This document shows positions 7,012-14,334 of a DNA stretch of 18,098 nt, one piece after another (position 1 is the first letter of the stretch; each line of letters starts with the position of its first letter). Made by a program: the position numbers and the translations under genes. Source of the DNA: an uncultured Campylobacter sp. (GTDB lineage: Bacteria; Campylobacterota; Campylobacteria; Campylobacterales; Campylobacteraceae). The DNA lies in assembly GCA_949294425.1 (NCBI GenBank), contig CASFHJ010000261.1, positions 1-18,098 of the forward strand, given 5' to 3'. Under the pieces are notes generated by a model. It searched no databases. It saw nothing but the letters and a program-made list of their open reading frames with translations, and had not been told where the DNA came from.

Positions 7012-8517
7012 TCATTTTGATTGTGCTTGTATAGCACTTAATATCACCGTATTTACCACATCATCTACCAAGCAACCTCTAGATAGATCGTTTATAGGCT
7101 TTTTAAGACCTTGCAAGATAGGTCCAACAGCTAAGGTATTTGCCGTTCTTTGCACTGCTTTATAACAGATATTTGCAGCATTTAAATCAGGAAATACAAA
7201 GACATTTGCATGTCCTGCCACAGAACAATTTGGCATCTTGCTTTTAGCTGTTTTTATATCAATAGCCGCGTCAAATTGCAAGGGACCATTTACCTCTAAG
7301 TCAGGATACCTTTGTTTTGCTATTTCTAGGGCTTCTTTTATGGCATCTACGCTAGGTCCACTTCCGCTACTTCCAGTAGAATAAGAAAGCATGGCTACCT
7401 TTGGTTGCATACCAAAGGCTTTTGCGGTATTTGCACTTGTGTAGGCTATCTCTGCTAGTTGCTCTGGGCTTGGATTAGTAGTTACAGCACAATCGGCAAA
7501 GACTAGGGCTCTATCCTCTAAAAGCATGAAAAACATTCCAGATACTACGCTAACACCTTCCTTTGTCTTTACAAATTGCAAAGCCGGTCTTATTGTTTCA
7601 GCTGTGGTTGTAGAAGCACCGCTTACCATGGCATCGGCTTTATTAGTATGCACTAGCATGGTTCCAAAATATGTTCTATCCTTAACTAGCTCTTTTGCTT
7701 CTTCTTGGCTTAAACCCTTGTGCTTTCTAGCCTCATACAAAATATTTGCAAATTCAGCGTGTAAAGTTGAGTTTTGATTGTTTAAAATTTCTGCCTTATG
7801 TATATTTATATCAAGCTCTTTTGCTCTTTTTTTAACTAATTTTTCATCACCTAAAAGTATAACATCTACTAATTCTTGTTTTAGTAAGATAGCAGCTGCT
7901 TGTAAGATCCTATCATCGTCGCTTTCAGGTAAAACCACTCTTTTTTTATTCTTTTTTGCTAGTTTTACGGTTTGGTAAGAAAAGCGGTTTTGCGTAACAA
8001 AGTCATATTCTTTTACCTCGTAAAATTTGTTTAAATCAAATTTATCATTTATCTCTACATATTCAACGCAGTCAAGCTTTTCGTTTAGGTAGTTAGCAAC
8101 GGTTTTATCCTGTCTGTAATTTATAGCAAAGATAGGGGAGTTAAATTCCTTTGCAAACTTAACATTCATTTCAAAAAGCCCTAAAACTCCAAATGAAGAT
8201 AAGCCTAAAACAAAGACAAAGTCGTATTCTTCTTTTAGTTTTTCAAAGTTGGCTATGAGTGTTTGTAAGAAGATATTTTTATCCTTTACATAGCTATCTA
8301 GGGCATCTTCTTCTGTAAAAGCGTAGGTTTTTTGAAATTCTTGCTTAAGTTTAAATTTAGATATAAGCTCTTTTAAAAGCCTTTCATCAGAGGGGGATAA
8401 AACTGGAGTGAAAATAGATATATTTTTGTATTTTGAAGCTATGCTTTGTAGCATTTTTTCGCTTATGTTAAAGCTTAAATCTTCATCTTTGGTGCGTATA
8501 AGATATAAACTTTTCAT
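7012..8517 (-). CDS. pta: phosphate acetyltransferase, short form
   Basis: Pta interconverts acetyl-CoA plus phosphate with acetyl phosphate plus CoA. The C-terminal PTA_PTB catalytic domain (about residues 190-500) is intact, with VVLPESDDDRIL near 194, the SGASTTTAETIRPA segment near 299-312 and the serine-rich YSTGSSGSGPS near 379-389. The N-terminal 170 residues resemble the dethiobiotin-synthetase-like domain of long Pta enzymes, but no GxxxxGKT P-loop can be seen. There is no room for the DRTGG domain, so at 501 residues it is far shorter than E. coli Pta (714). The start is supported by a strong AAGGAGG site seven to eight bases upstream. It is the first gene of the operon with ackA. 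Confidence 0.95.
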   Translation of the reverse strand: MKSLYLIRTKDEDLSFNISEKMLQSIASKYKNISIFTPVLSPSDERLLKELISKFKLKQEFQKTYAFTEEDALDSYVKDKNIFLQTLIANFEKLKEEYDFVFVLGLSSFGVLGLFEMNVKFAKEFNSPIFAINYRQDKTVANYLNEKLDCVEYVEINDKFDLNKFYEVKEYDFVTQNRFSYQTVKLAKKNKKRVVLPESDDDRILQAAAILLKQELVDVILLGDEKLVKKRAKELDINIHKAEILNNQNSTLHAEFANILYEARKHKGLSQEEAKELVKDRTYFGTMLVHTNKADAMVSGASTTTAETIRPALQFVKTKEGVSVVSGMFFMLLEDRALVFADCAVTTNPSPEQLAEIAYTSANTAKAFGMQPKVAMLSYSTGSSGSGPSVDAIKEALEIAKQRYPDLEVNGPLQFDAAIDIKTAKSKMPNCSVAGHANVFVFPDLNAANICYKAVQRTANTLAVGPILQGLKKPINDLSRGCLVDDVVNTVILSAIQAQSK

Positions 8518-8540
8518 AAAAATACCTCCTTACTAAATTT

Positions 8541-8554
8541 GGAACTTTCTTTGC
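8541..8554 (+). promoter_or_regulatory. sigma-54 (RpoN) promoter of flgH
   Basis: TTTGGAACTTTCTTTGCTTT carries the invariant GG at 8541-8542 and GC at 8553-8554 with exactly ten bases between them, the diagnostic -24/-12 spacing. GGAA-N6-TTGCTT is the form reported for Campylobacter RpoN promoters. Transcription should start near 8565, about 32 bases before the flgH GTG. In Campylobacter, rod, ring and hook genes are commonly switched on by RpoN together with the FlgSR two-component system. Confidence 0.8.
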
Positions 8555-8558
8555 TTTC

Positions 8559-8587
8559 ATTGTAGTAGAAAAATGATTTTATATCAA
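8559..8587 (-). promoter_or_regulatory. sigma-70 promoter of pta-ackA
   Basis: On the minus strand TTGATA (8587-8582) is followed after exactly 17 bases by TACAAT (8564-8559), five of six matches for each hexamer. The predicted start is near 8552, giving a leader of about 35 bases to the pta ATG at 8517. The 12 bases TTCTACTACAAT around the -10 are identical to those of the S10 promoter. The -35 covers the flgH ribosome-binding region, and the transcript's first bases run through the flgH sigma-54 site. Confidence 0.65.
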
Positions 8588-8596
8588 GGAGGAGCT

Positions 8597-9298
8597 GTGA
8601 AAGTTAGAGTTTTTTGTTTGACGTTGTTACTTTTTGTTTTTTCGGCTTGCACTGCTAGTGTAGAGCCTCAAATAAGTATGGCACCACCTGCTTATGTGGA
8701 GGAATTAGAGCCAAAATACACTAATAATGTAGAAATTGCACCCGGATCTTTATTTGGTAAGGGAGATAATCCTTTATTTTCTGATAAAAAGGCTATGAAT
8801 GTAAATGATCTTGTAACCGTTGTTATACAAGAAAGCACTACCCAAAGCACTCAGGCTGATAAGTCCACTTCAACTACAAATAACACAAATCTAGGCGGAG
8901 CTAGTATAACAGCTGGGGGAGCTTTAAGCTCTATAGCAAATACCATAAGCCAATACTCAAATATAGGTATGCAAAGCACTTCTAATAGAAATTTCACTGG
9001 CGAGGGTTCTCAAAGTAGAAATGAAAGCTTTAATACAACAATCTCAACTAGAGTTATTAAAATTTTATCAAATGGAAACTATTTCATAGAAGGCTCAAGA
9101 GAGCTTTTAATAAATGGAGAAAAACAGACTATACAGCTAAGCGGAGTAATAAGACCTTATGATATAGGTCAAGATAATACCATAGATAGCCGTTATATAG
9201 CCGATGCTAGAATTTTATATAAAACCGAAGGAGATGTTGCAAGAAGTACTAAAAAGCCTGGGGGTGGAAGTATATTTGAAGCTATTTGGCCTTACTAA
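8597..9298 (+). CDS. flgH: flagellar L-ring lipoprotein FlgH
   Basis: FlgH forms the outer-membrane L ring through which the flagellar rod turns. I start it at GTG 8597, giving 233 residues. An AAGGAGG site lies four bases upstream, and the resulting N-terminus is a lipoprotein signal with lipobox FSAC, so C18 becomes the lipidated residue. An in-frame ATG at 8573 would lie within about eight bases of the predicted transcript start and has no ribosome-binding site. The core GSLFGKGDNPLFSDKKAMNV and the C-terminal half (TRVIKILSNGNYFIEGSREL, IQLSGVIRPYDIGQDNTI, EAIWPY) closely match Campylobacter FlgH. It appears monocistronic: a hairpin follows directly and the next genes are hydrogenase accessory genes. 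Confidence 0.97.
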   Translation: MKVRVFCLTLLLFVFSACTASVEPQISMAPPAYVEELEPKYTNNVEIAPGSLFGKGDNPLFSDKKAMNVNDLVTVVIQESTTQSTQADKSTSTTNNTNLGGASITAGGALSSIANTISQYSNIGMQSTSNRNFTGEGSQSRNESFNTTISTRVIKILSNGNYFIEGSRELLINGEKQTIQLSGVIRPYDIGQDNTIDSRYIADARILYKTEGDVARSTKKPGGGSIFEAIWPY

Positions 9299-9301
9299 GA
9301 T

Positions 9302-9329
9302 ATTTTAAGCTCTAAAAGGAGCTTAAAAT
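9302..9329 (+). terminator. hairpin terminator of flgH
   Basis: An 11-base perfect stem (9302-9312 with 9319-9329) around a six-base loop TAAAAG begins four bases after the flgH stop. The inner pairs AAGCTC/GAGCTT provide stability. Only a short U run follows before an A tract, so it may terminate imperfectly or mainly protect the 3' end. Confidence 0.6.
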
Positions 9330-9342
9330 TTAAAAAAATCCT

Positions 9343-9390
9343 TGATATAATATCTATTTATTGACAAAGTTTTTAAATTTTTTATACAAT
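9343..9390 (+). promoter_or_regulatory. tandem sigma-70 promoters of the hyp operon
   Basis: Two candidates lie between the flgH hairpin and hypB. The upstream one is an extended -10, TGATATAAT (9343-9351). The downstream one has a perfect TTGACA -35 (9361-9366) and TACAAT (9385-9390) at 18 bases, or TATACA two bases earlier at 16. Leaders would be about 65 and 25 bases long. I saw no convincing NikR, Fur or FNR-type palindrome among them. Confidence 0.6.
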
Positions 9391-9422
9391 AAATCAAAGA
9401 TTAAAATATAGCAAGGAAAGGC

Positions 9423-10121
9423 ATGTGCAAAGATTTAGTTAACTCTAAAGAAAAAAAAGAATTTGTAGTTGAAAAACAAATACTTTATAAAAATATGCAA
9501 GAAGCAGAGCTTAATAAAAAATGCTTTGATGAAAATTCCATACTTTGTATAAATTTAATGTCCTCTGCGGGTAGTGGAAAAACCACGCTTTTAGAAAGCA
9601 CTATAAATGCTTTAAAAGATGAGTTAAACATATCGGTTATAGAGGGAGACTTAGAAACAAATAATGACGCAAACAGGGTGATAAAAGCCGGTGCAAAGGC
9701 TTATCAAATCACCACAGGACAAACCTGTCATCTAGATGCTCTTATGATAGAAAAGGCTCTTAAGTATATAGATTTAAAAGAGACAAACTTACTTTTTATA
9801 GAAAACGTTGGAAATTTAGTCTGTCCTGCCTCTTACGCTTTGGGAGAGCATATAAATGTTGTTTTATTAAGCGTTACTGAGGGTAGCGATAAGCCTCAAA
9901 AATATCCTGTTATGTTTAGAAAGGCTGATCTTGTTATTATTTCAAAGTCTGATTTAGCTTCTCATTTTGACTTTGATTTTGATGAGGCTATAAAAGGATG
10001 TAAGGACTTAAACCCTAATGTAAGGATTATAAGTCTTGATGCAAAAAATGGGACAAATTTAAATGAATGGCTTGAATTTTTAAGAAAGGAAGTAAAAAAT
10101 GTGCCTATCAATACCATCTGA
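9423..10121 (+). CDS. hypB: hydrogenase nickel-insertion GTPase HypB
   Basis: HypB is the GTPase that, with HypA, delivers nickel to [NiFe] hydrogenase precursors. The 232-residue product has a P-loop SAGSGKT at 48-54, the EGDLETNNDA segment at 74-83 and GQTCHLDA with C102 and H103. It also has NVGNLVCPASYALGE with C134 and an SKSD base-recognition motif at 174-177. C102, H103 and C134 correspond to the G-domain metal site. No histidine-rich nickel-storage stretch and no N-terminal CxxCGC motif is present, so this is a minimal, non-storing HypB. The ATG has an AAGGAAAG site. It opens the operon, and its end overlaps hypC by 23 bases. Confidence 0.96.
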   Translation: MCKDLVNSKEKKEFVVEKQILYKNMQEAELNKKCFDENSILCINLMSSAGSGKTTLLESTINALKDELNISVIEGDLETNNDANRVIKAGAKAYQITTGQTCHLDALMIEKALKYIDLKETNLLFIENVGNLVCPASYALGEHINVVLLSVTEGSDKPQKYPVMFRKADLVIISKSDLASHFDFDFDEAIKGCKDLNPNVRIISLDAKNGTNLNEWLEFLRKEVKNVPINTI

Positions 10122-10380
10122 AATTTTAGAAATAGATGAGCATAATAATGCCCTAGTTCAGACTCTAGGTGTAAAAAGAAGGGTAAATTTAGATCTAGTG
10201 CCAGAGGCTTGTGAGGTCGGAGACTTTGTTTTAATACATGTTGGAGTTGCTATGGAAAAGATAGATAAGGACTATGCTAAGGAAAGCATAAAAATGTATG
10301 AAGACATAGCATTAAAAATGCAAAATGGTGAAATAGATGAAAATGAAGGGAATTTAGGATTAAATGAATTATATAGATGA
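10099..10380 (+). CDS. hypC: hydrogenase maturation chaperone HypC
   Basis: HypC carries the Fe(CN)2CO precursor from the HypCD complex to the hydrogenase large subunit. The 93-residue product begins MCLSIPSEI; the cysteine right after the initiator methionine is the iron-ligand residue of the family. The central GVKRRVNLDLVP and GDFVLIHVGVAMEKID segments are typical HypC. The start overlaps the hypB end by 23 bases, with AAGGAAG about six bases upstream inside hypB, and the end overlaps hypD by 17, so translation is likely coupled through the three genes. Confidence 0.96.
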   Translation: MCLSIPSEILEIDEHNNALVQTLGVKRRVNLDLVPEACEVGDFVLIHVGVAMEKIDKDYAKESIKMYEDIALKMQNGEIDENEGNLGLNELYR

Positions 10381-11452
10381 ATTTCGCTCAAAAGATACTA
10401 TCTTAGCTTTTAAAAAACTTATAGAAAAAAATATCAAAAAACCTATAAATATAATGGAAATTTGCGGAGGGCATACTCATAGTATCATGAAATATGCTCT
10501 GCCAAGCATCTTGCCAAAGGAGATAAATTTCATACATGGACCGGGTTGTCCTGTATGTGTGATGCCTAGAAAGAGGATAGATACAGCTATAAAACTAGCC
10601 TCAAATAAGGACGTGATTTTTTGCACCTTAGGGGATTTATTAAGGGTTCCAGGAAGCACTATATCCTTGCTTGAACTTCGTGCTAAGGGTGCTGATGTAA
10701 GGGCTCTTTATTCTCCTCTTGATGTTTTAAAAATAGCTAAGCAAAATTTAGATAAAAAAATCATATTTTTTGCCCTTGGTTTTGAAACAACTACTCCTAT
10801 GTCTGCACTCTTGCTTGAAAATGTTATAAAAGAAGATCTTAAAAATGTTTTCTTTCATATAAATCACATCACAGTTCCAGCAGCAGTTCATAGCATAATG
10901 CAAGATGAAAATGTAAAGATAAATGCCTTTTTAGGACCATCTCATGTAAGTGTTATAACAGGCTATAAAATTTATGAGGATATAGCTAAAAAATACAAAA
11001 CCCCTATAGTAGTAAGTGGTTTTGAGCCTGTTGATATAATGGAATCCATACTAAATATAGTTCTTCAAGTAAATGAAAACAAGGCTGAGGTTTTTAATCA
11101 ATACAAAAGAGCCGTTAGTGAGCTTGGCAATACAAAGGCTCAAGCCTTAGTTTCTAAGTTTTTTGTGCCTTGTGATTTTGAATTTAGAGGCTTAGGGCTT
11201 ATACAAAATTCTGGTCTAAAATTAAAAGAAGAGTACTCTAAATACGACGCAGCCAAAGTTTTTGACTGCGAGGTTGAGAGCAAAAAAGAAAGCAAGGCTT
11301 GTATATGTGGAGATATTTTAAGAGGGTTTGCAAAGCCTTATGATTGCAAGGTATTTGGTAAGGCTTGCACGCCAAAAAGCCCTATTGGTAGCTGTATGGT
11401 TTCAGGTGAGGGTGCTTGTGCTGCTTATTATAAATACTCAAAGGCTATGTAA
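10364..11452 (+). CDS. hypD: hydrogenase Fe(CN)2CO assembly protein HypD
   Basis: HypD is the iron-sulfur scaffold on which the Fe(CN)2CO group of [NiFe] hydrogenases is built together with HypC and HypE. The 362-residue product has ICGGHTHSI at 33-41 with C34, and HGPGCPVCV at 58-66 with C62 and C65. CTLGDLLRVPGS follows at 87-98. The C-terminal cysteine-rich region (C313, C315, C328, C335, C344, C352) includes the [4Fe-4S] ligands. Length is normal. The ATG follows TTTAGGATTAA, an adequate ribosome-binding site, and overlaps hypC by 17 bases. The hypE ATG follows its TAA with no gap. Confidence 0.96.
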   Translation: MNYIDEFRSKDTILAFKKLIEKNIKKPINIMEICGGHTHSIMKYALPSILPKEINFIHGPGCPVCVMPRKRIDTAIKLASNKDVIFCTLGDLLRVPGSTISLLELRAKGADVRALYSPLDVLKIAKQNLDKKIIFFALGFETTTPMSALLLENVIKEDLKNVFFHINHITVPAAVHSIMQDENVKINAFLGPSHVSVITGYKIYEDIAKKYKTPIVVSGFEPVDIMESILNIVLQVNENKAEVFNQYKRAVSELGNTKAQALVSKFFVPCDFEFRGLGLIQNSGLKLKEEYSKYDAAKVFDCEVESKKESKACICGDILRGFAKPYDCKVFGKACTPKSPIGSCMVSGEGACAAYYKYSKAM

Positions 11453-12427
11453 ATGAAAGAAATTCAACTAGCGCATGGAGGCGGCGGGGAGGAGATGAGT
11501 GAGCTTATAGGAAATATTTTTTCACAGCTTGATAATGAAATTTTAAAGGAGGCAAACGATGCTGCCTTGCTTGATGATCTAGCTTTTAGCACAGATAGCT
11601 TTACTCTTAATCCTCTTTTTTTAGACGATAATGTAAACATAGGAAAGCTTTGTGTCTGTGGTTCTGTGAATGATGTTTTAATGGTTGGCGCAAAGCCTTT
11701 GTATATGAGCTTAGCCTTTATAATAGAAGAAGGCTTTAGCTTTGCTAAATTTGAAAAAATATTACAAAGCATAAAAACAGAGTGTCAAAATGCTGCTATT
11801 AAGGTAGTTTGTGGCGATACAAAGGTAGTTCCTAAAAACAAGGCAGACGAGCTTTATATAAATACAAGCGTAATTGGTAAAAGCATAAAAAAATTAAGAA
11901 CAAAAAATATAAAAGAAGGTCTTAGCATAATCTTATCAGGCGATATAGGTAGGCACGGAGCAGCTGTATTGGTGCAAAGAAATGATCTTGAAGCCGATGT
12001 AAAGAGTGATTGCAAATGCTTAAAAGATGAGGTTTTTTCCCTTTTAAATGAGAATTTAGACATAGTTTGTATGAGAGATGCCACAAGAGGAGGGCTTAGT
12101 GCCGTTTTAAATGAGTGGAGCTTACAAAGTGGTTTTGATATACTTGTAAAAGAGGAAAAAATAGTTATAAAAGATGAGGTGGCAGGGCTTTGTGAGCTTT
12201 TTGGTTACGAGCCTTACGAGCTTGCAAATGAGGGCACTTTTTTGCTTTGTATTGAAAAAAAAGATGAGCAAAAGGCTTTAGAAATACTTAAAAAATTTAA
12301 TAAAAATGCAAATATAATAGGAGAAATTCTAGAAAGCAAACAAGCAAGAGTCATGGTGCAAAATGCTTATGGAGCAAAAAGATTTTTAGAGGCTCCAAAA
12401 GGTGAGCTTTTGCCAAGGATTTGCTAA
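11453..12427 (+). CDS. hypE: carbamoyl dehydratase HypE
   Basis: HypE dehydrates the carbamoyl group placed by HypF on its C-terminal cysteine to a thiocyanate, the source of the cyanide ligands. The 324-residue product is an AIRS/PurM-type ATP-binding protein with AHGGGGEEMSELI near the N-terminus, NDAALLDD and STDSF at about 36-50, CGDTKVVP near 120 and RDATRGGLSAVLNEW near 206-220. It ends in the obligatory PRIC tail with the terminal C324. The ATG is directly adjacent to the hypD TAA, and the stop overlaps hypA by one base (TAATG). A guanine-rich stretch, unusual for this genome, encodes the glycines near the start. Confidence 0.96.
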   Translation: MKEIQLAHGGGGEEMSELIGNIFSQLDNEILKEANDAALLDDLAFSTDSFTLNPLFLDDNVNIGKLCVCGSVNDVLMVGAKPLYMSLAFIIEEGFSFAKFEKILQSIKTECQNAAIKVVCGDTKVVPKNKADELYINTSVIGKSIKKLRTKNIKEGLSIILSGDIGRHGAAVLVQRNDLEADVKSDCKCLKDEVFSLLNENLDIVCMRDATRGGLSAVLNEWSLQSGFDILVKEEKIVIKDEVAGLCELFGYEPYELANEGTFLLCIEKKDEQKALEILKKFNKNANIIGEILESKQARVMVQNAYGAKRFLEAPKGELLPRIC

Positions 12428-12768
12428 TGCATGAGTTATCCATAGTTGAAGCCTTGCTAAATCAATGCGAAGAAGAGGCTAAAAAACACAAGGCTTCTTT
12501 GATTGATGAAATTTATATAAAGATTGGTCGCTTAAGTGGAGTAGAGGTTGATTTGTTTACAAATACCTTTGAAACCTTTAAACAAAACTCAGCTCTTTGT
12601 GAAAAATCAAAGCTTTTTGTGGAAGTAGCCGAGCTTAAAATTTCTTGTAAATGCGGTTTTGAGGGTATCTTGCGAGAAAATATCTTTTTTTGTCCTAAAT
12701 GCGAGGGCAAGGATTTAAAGATAATAGAGGGCGAGGATCTTTATTTGATGAAGCTTTGCATGAGTTAA
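12427..12768 (+). CDS. hypA: hydrogenase nickel chaperone HypA
   Basis: HypA binds nickel through its N-terminal Met-His and passes it to the hydrogenase with HypB. I start it at ATG 12427 (113 residues, MHELSIVEALL) because His2 must follow the initiator; an upstream TTG in frame would destroy that site. The usual zinc site of two CxxC pairs is altered. The second pair is CPKC (C89, C92), but the first reads SCKCG, a CxC with C74 and C76. The IGRLSGVEVDLF segment (33-44) and the GEDLYLMKL end are typical of the family. It overlaps the hypE stop by one base and is the last hyp gene of the operon. Confidence 0.94.
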   Translation: MHELSIVEALLNQCEEEAKKHKASLIDEIYIKIGRLSGVEVDLFTNTFETFKQNSALCEKSKLFVEVAELKISCKCGFEGILRENIFFCPKCEGKDLKIIEGEDLYLMKLCMS

Positions 12769-12788
12769 TAACTTAAAAAAGGAAAAAA

Positions 12789-14324
12789 ATGAAGGAAAAA
12801 AATTTAGATAAAGCCTTTTTAGGACACCCAAAGCCTTTAAGTTCGCTTTTTAGCCTAGAAATTTGGGAAAGATTTTCTTATTATGGCATGAGAGCCTTGC
12901 TAGTTCTTTTTATGTCAGCTTCTATTCTTGATGGAGGTCTTGGGCTTAGTAGAGAGTATGCAAGTGCTGTTGTGGGCGTTTTTGCAGGAAGTTTATACCT
13001 TGCTACCTTACCCGGAGGATATATAGCTGATAATTATCTGGGGCAAAAAAGAGCAGTATTTTTAGGAGCTATTATAATAGCTTTAGGGCATTTAAGCATA
13101 GCCCTTTCTTATTTTTATAGCCTTATGTTTTATTTAGGTCTTGTTTTTATAGTTATTGGCACAGGTTTTTTCAAGCCTTGTTCCTCTGTTATGGTGGGTA
13201 TGCTTTATAAAAAAGGAGATAGCAGGAGAGACGCTGGTTTTACTCTCTTTTACATGGGTATAAATATCGGTGCTTTGATAGCGCCTATAATCTGTGGCTT
13301 TTTCAGCGAACATTACGGCTATCATATAGGACTTGGTATAGGTGGACTTGGTATGTTAGTGGCTTTAGCTGTGTTTTATTTTAAAACCATACCTAGTTTT
13401 GAGGAATTTGAGCGTGAATTTGGCTTAAGTAGCTCTTGGAAAGAACCTGTTAGAAAGCAAGAATTTGTAAAATACCTACTCATAGGCTTTGTGCTTATTT
13501 TAGCTTTTTTTGTGGCTCTTTGTACTTTTGGTGTCTTGGTGCTTGATCCAGTGGCAATAGCTACTTACATGACCATCATCATAGCTCTTGCTTCTTTGGC
13601 TTATTTTATCTTTTTATTATTTTTACCTAGCATAAGTTTAGATGAGAAAAAGGGCTTGATTCCTTTTGTAGTGCTTTTTGTAGCCTCTGCCTTTTTTTGG
13701 TCTGTTTTTGAGCAGCAACCAACAACTTATAATCTCTTTGCAAAAGATTTTATGGATAGAACTATTTTTGGCTTTGAAATTCCAACGGCTTGGTTTCAGT
13801 CTTTAAATTCTTTATTTATACTTATAATCGCTCCTTTACTTAGCTTTTTGTGGCTCTTTTTAGCTAGTAGAAAAAAGGATCTTGATTCTATGTCTAAATT
13901 TGTTTTAGGGCTAGTTTTCGCAGGACTTTCCTTTTTGATTATGTATTTTGCCGCTTCTTATGTGGCTGATAGCGAAACTTTTCTTGATGGACAAAGTAGC
14001 TTTGCTAAGGTCTCATCTTTATGGATGGTTGCTTCCTTATTCTTTTTAACCATAGGAGAGCTTTGCTTAAGCCCAGTTGGTATGTCTGTGATGACAAAGA
14101 TAGCTCCTAAAATTTTACAAAATCAAGTTATGGGCTTATTTTTTGTGAGCATATCCTTAGGAAATTTAGTAGCTGGGCTAATAGGCGGTGGTGTTAATTT
14201 AGAAAATATCAAAAATCTTCCGGATATATTTATGGACTGCGTTATAATGCTTTTTATAGTAGCCCTTGTTGTTTTGCTTATCAAAAAGCCAATTTATATG
14301 CTTTTAAAAACAGATAAAATTTAA
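12789..14324 (+). CDS. POT/PTR2-family proton-dependent oligopeptide transporter
   Basis: The 511-residue inner-membrane protein has roughly 12-14 hydrophobic helices and the family's signature motifs. These are ExxERFxYYG at residues 24-33 (EIWERFSYYG), which is involved in proton coupling, then GGYIADNYLGQKRAVFLG near 76-93, and FYMGINIGALIAP near 155-167 (FYxxINxG). It probably imports di- and tripeptides with protons, a natural fuel route for amino-acid-using Campylobacter. The ATG follows hypA by 20 bases with an AAAAAAGGAAAA site, so it may be read from the hyp promoters. The next gene, ten bases on, is a peptidase that could act on the imported peptides. The exact substrate range is inferred. 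Confidence 0.93.
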   Translation: MKEKNLDKAFLGHPKPLSSLFSLEIWERFSYYGMRALLVLFMSASILDGGLGLSREYASAVVGVFAGSLYLATLPGGYIADNYLGQKRAVFLGAIIIALGHLSIALSYFYSLMFYLGLVFIVIGTGFFKPCSSVMVGMLYKKGDSRRDAGFTLFYMGINIGALIAPIICGFFSEHYGYHIGLGIGGLGMLVALAVFYFKTIPSFEEFEREFGLSSSWKEPVRKQEFVKYLLIGFVLILAFFVALCTFGVLVLDPVAIATYMTIIIALASLAYFIFLLFLPSISLDEKKGLIPFVVLFVASAFFWSVFEQQPTTYNLFAKDFMDRTIFGFEIPTAWFQSLNSLFILIIAPLLSFLWLFLASRKKDLDSMSKFVLGLVFAGLSFLIMYFAASYVADSETFLDGQSSFAKVSSLWMVASLFFLTIGELCLSPVGMSVMTKIAPKILQNQVMGLFFVSISLGNLVAGLIGGGVNLENIKNLPDIFMDCVIMLFIVALVVLLIKKPIYMLLKTDKI

Positions 14325-14334
14325 AGGATAAAAG

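Noticed and set aside
7002..7037. Upstream in-frame ATG extending AckA by 12 residues
   Set aside because: The extension lies inside the pta end, has no family similarity, and the ATG at 7001 has a better ribosome-binding site and gives the canonical MKILVLNSGS start.
9343..9356. Possible FNR/CRP-type box TTGAT-N4-... before hypB
   Set aside because: Only the left half matches; the right half reads TATCT, not ATCAA, and the left half is explained by an extended -10.
12421..12426. TTG start for HypA, giving MLMHELS
   Set aside because: It would bury the nickel-binding His2; the ATG at 12427 gives the canonical MHELS and the coupled TAATG junction with hypE.
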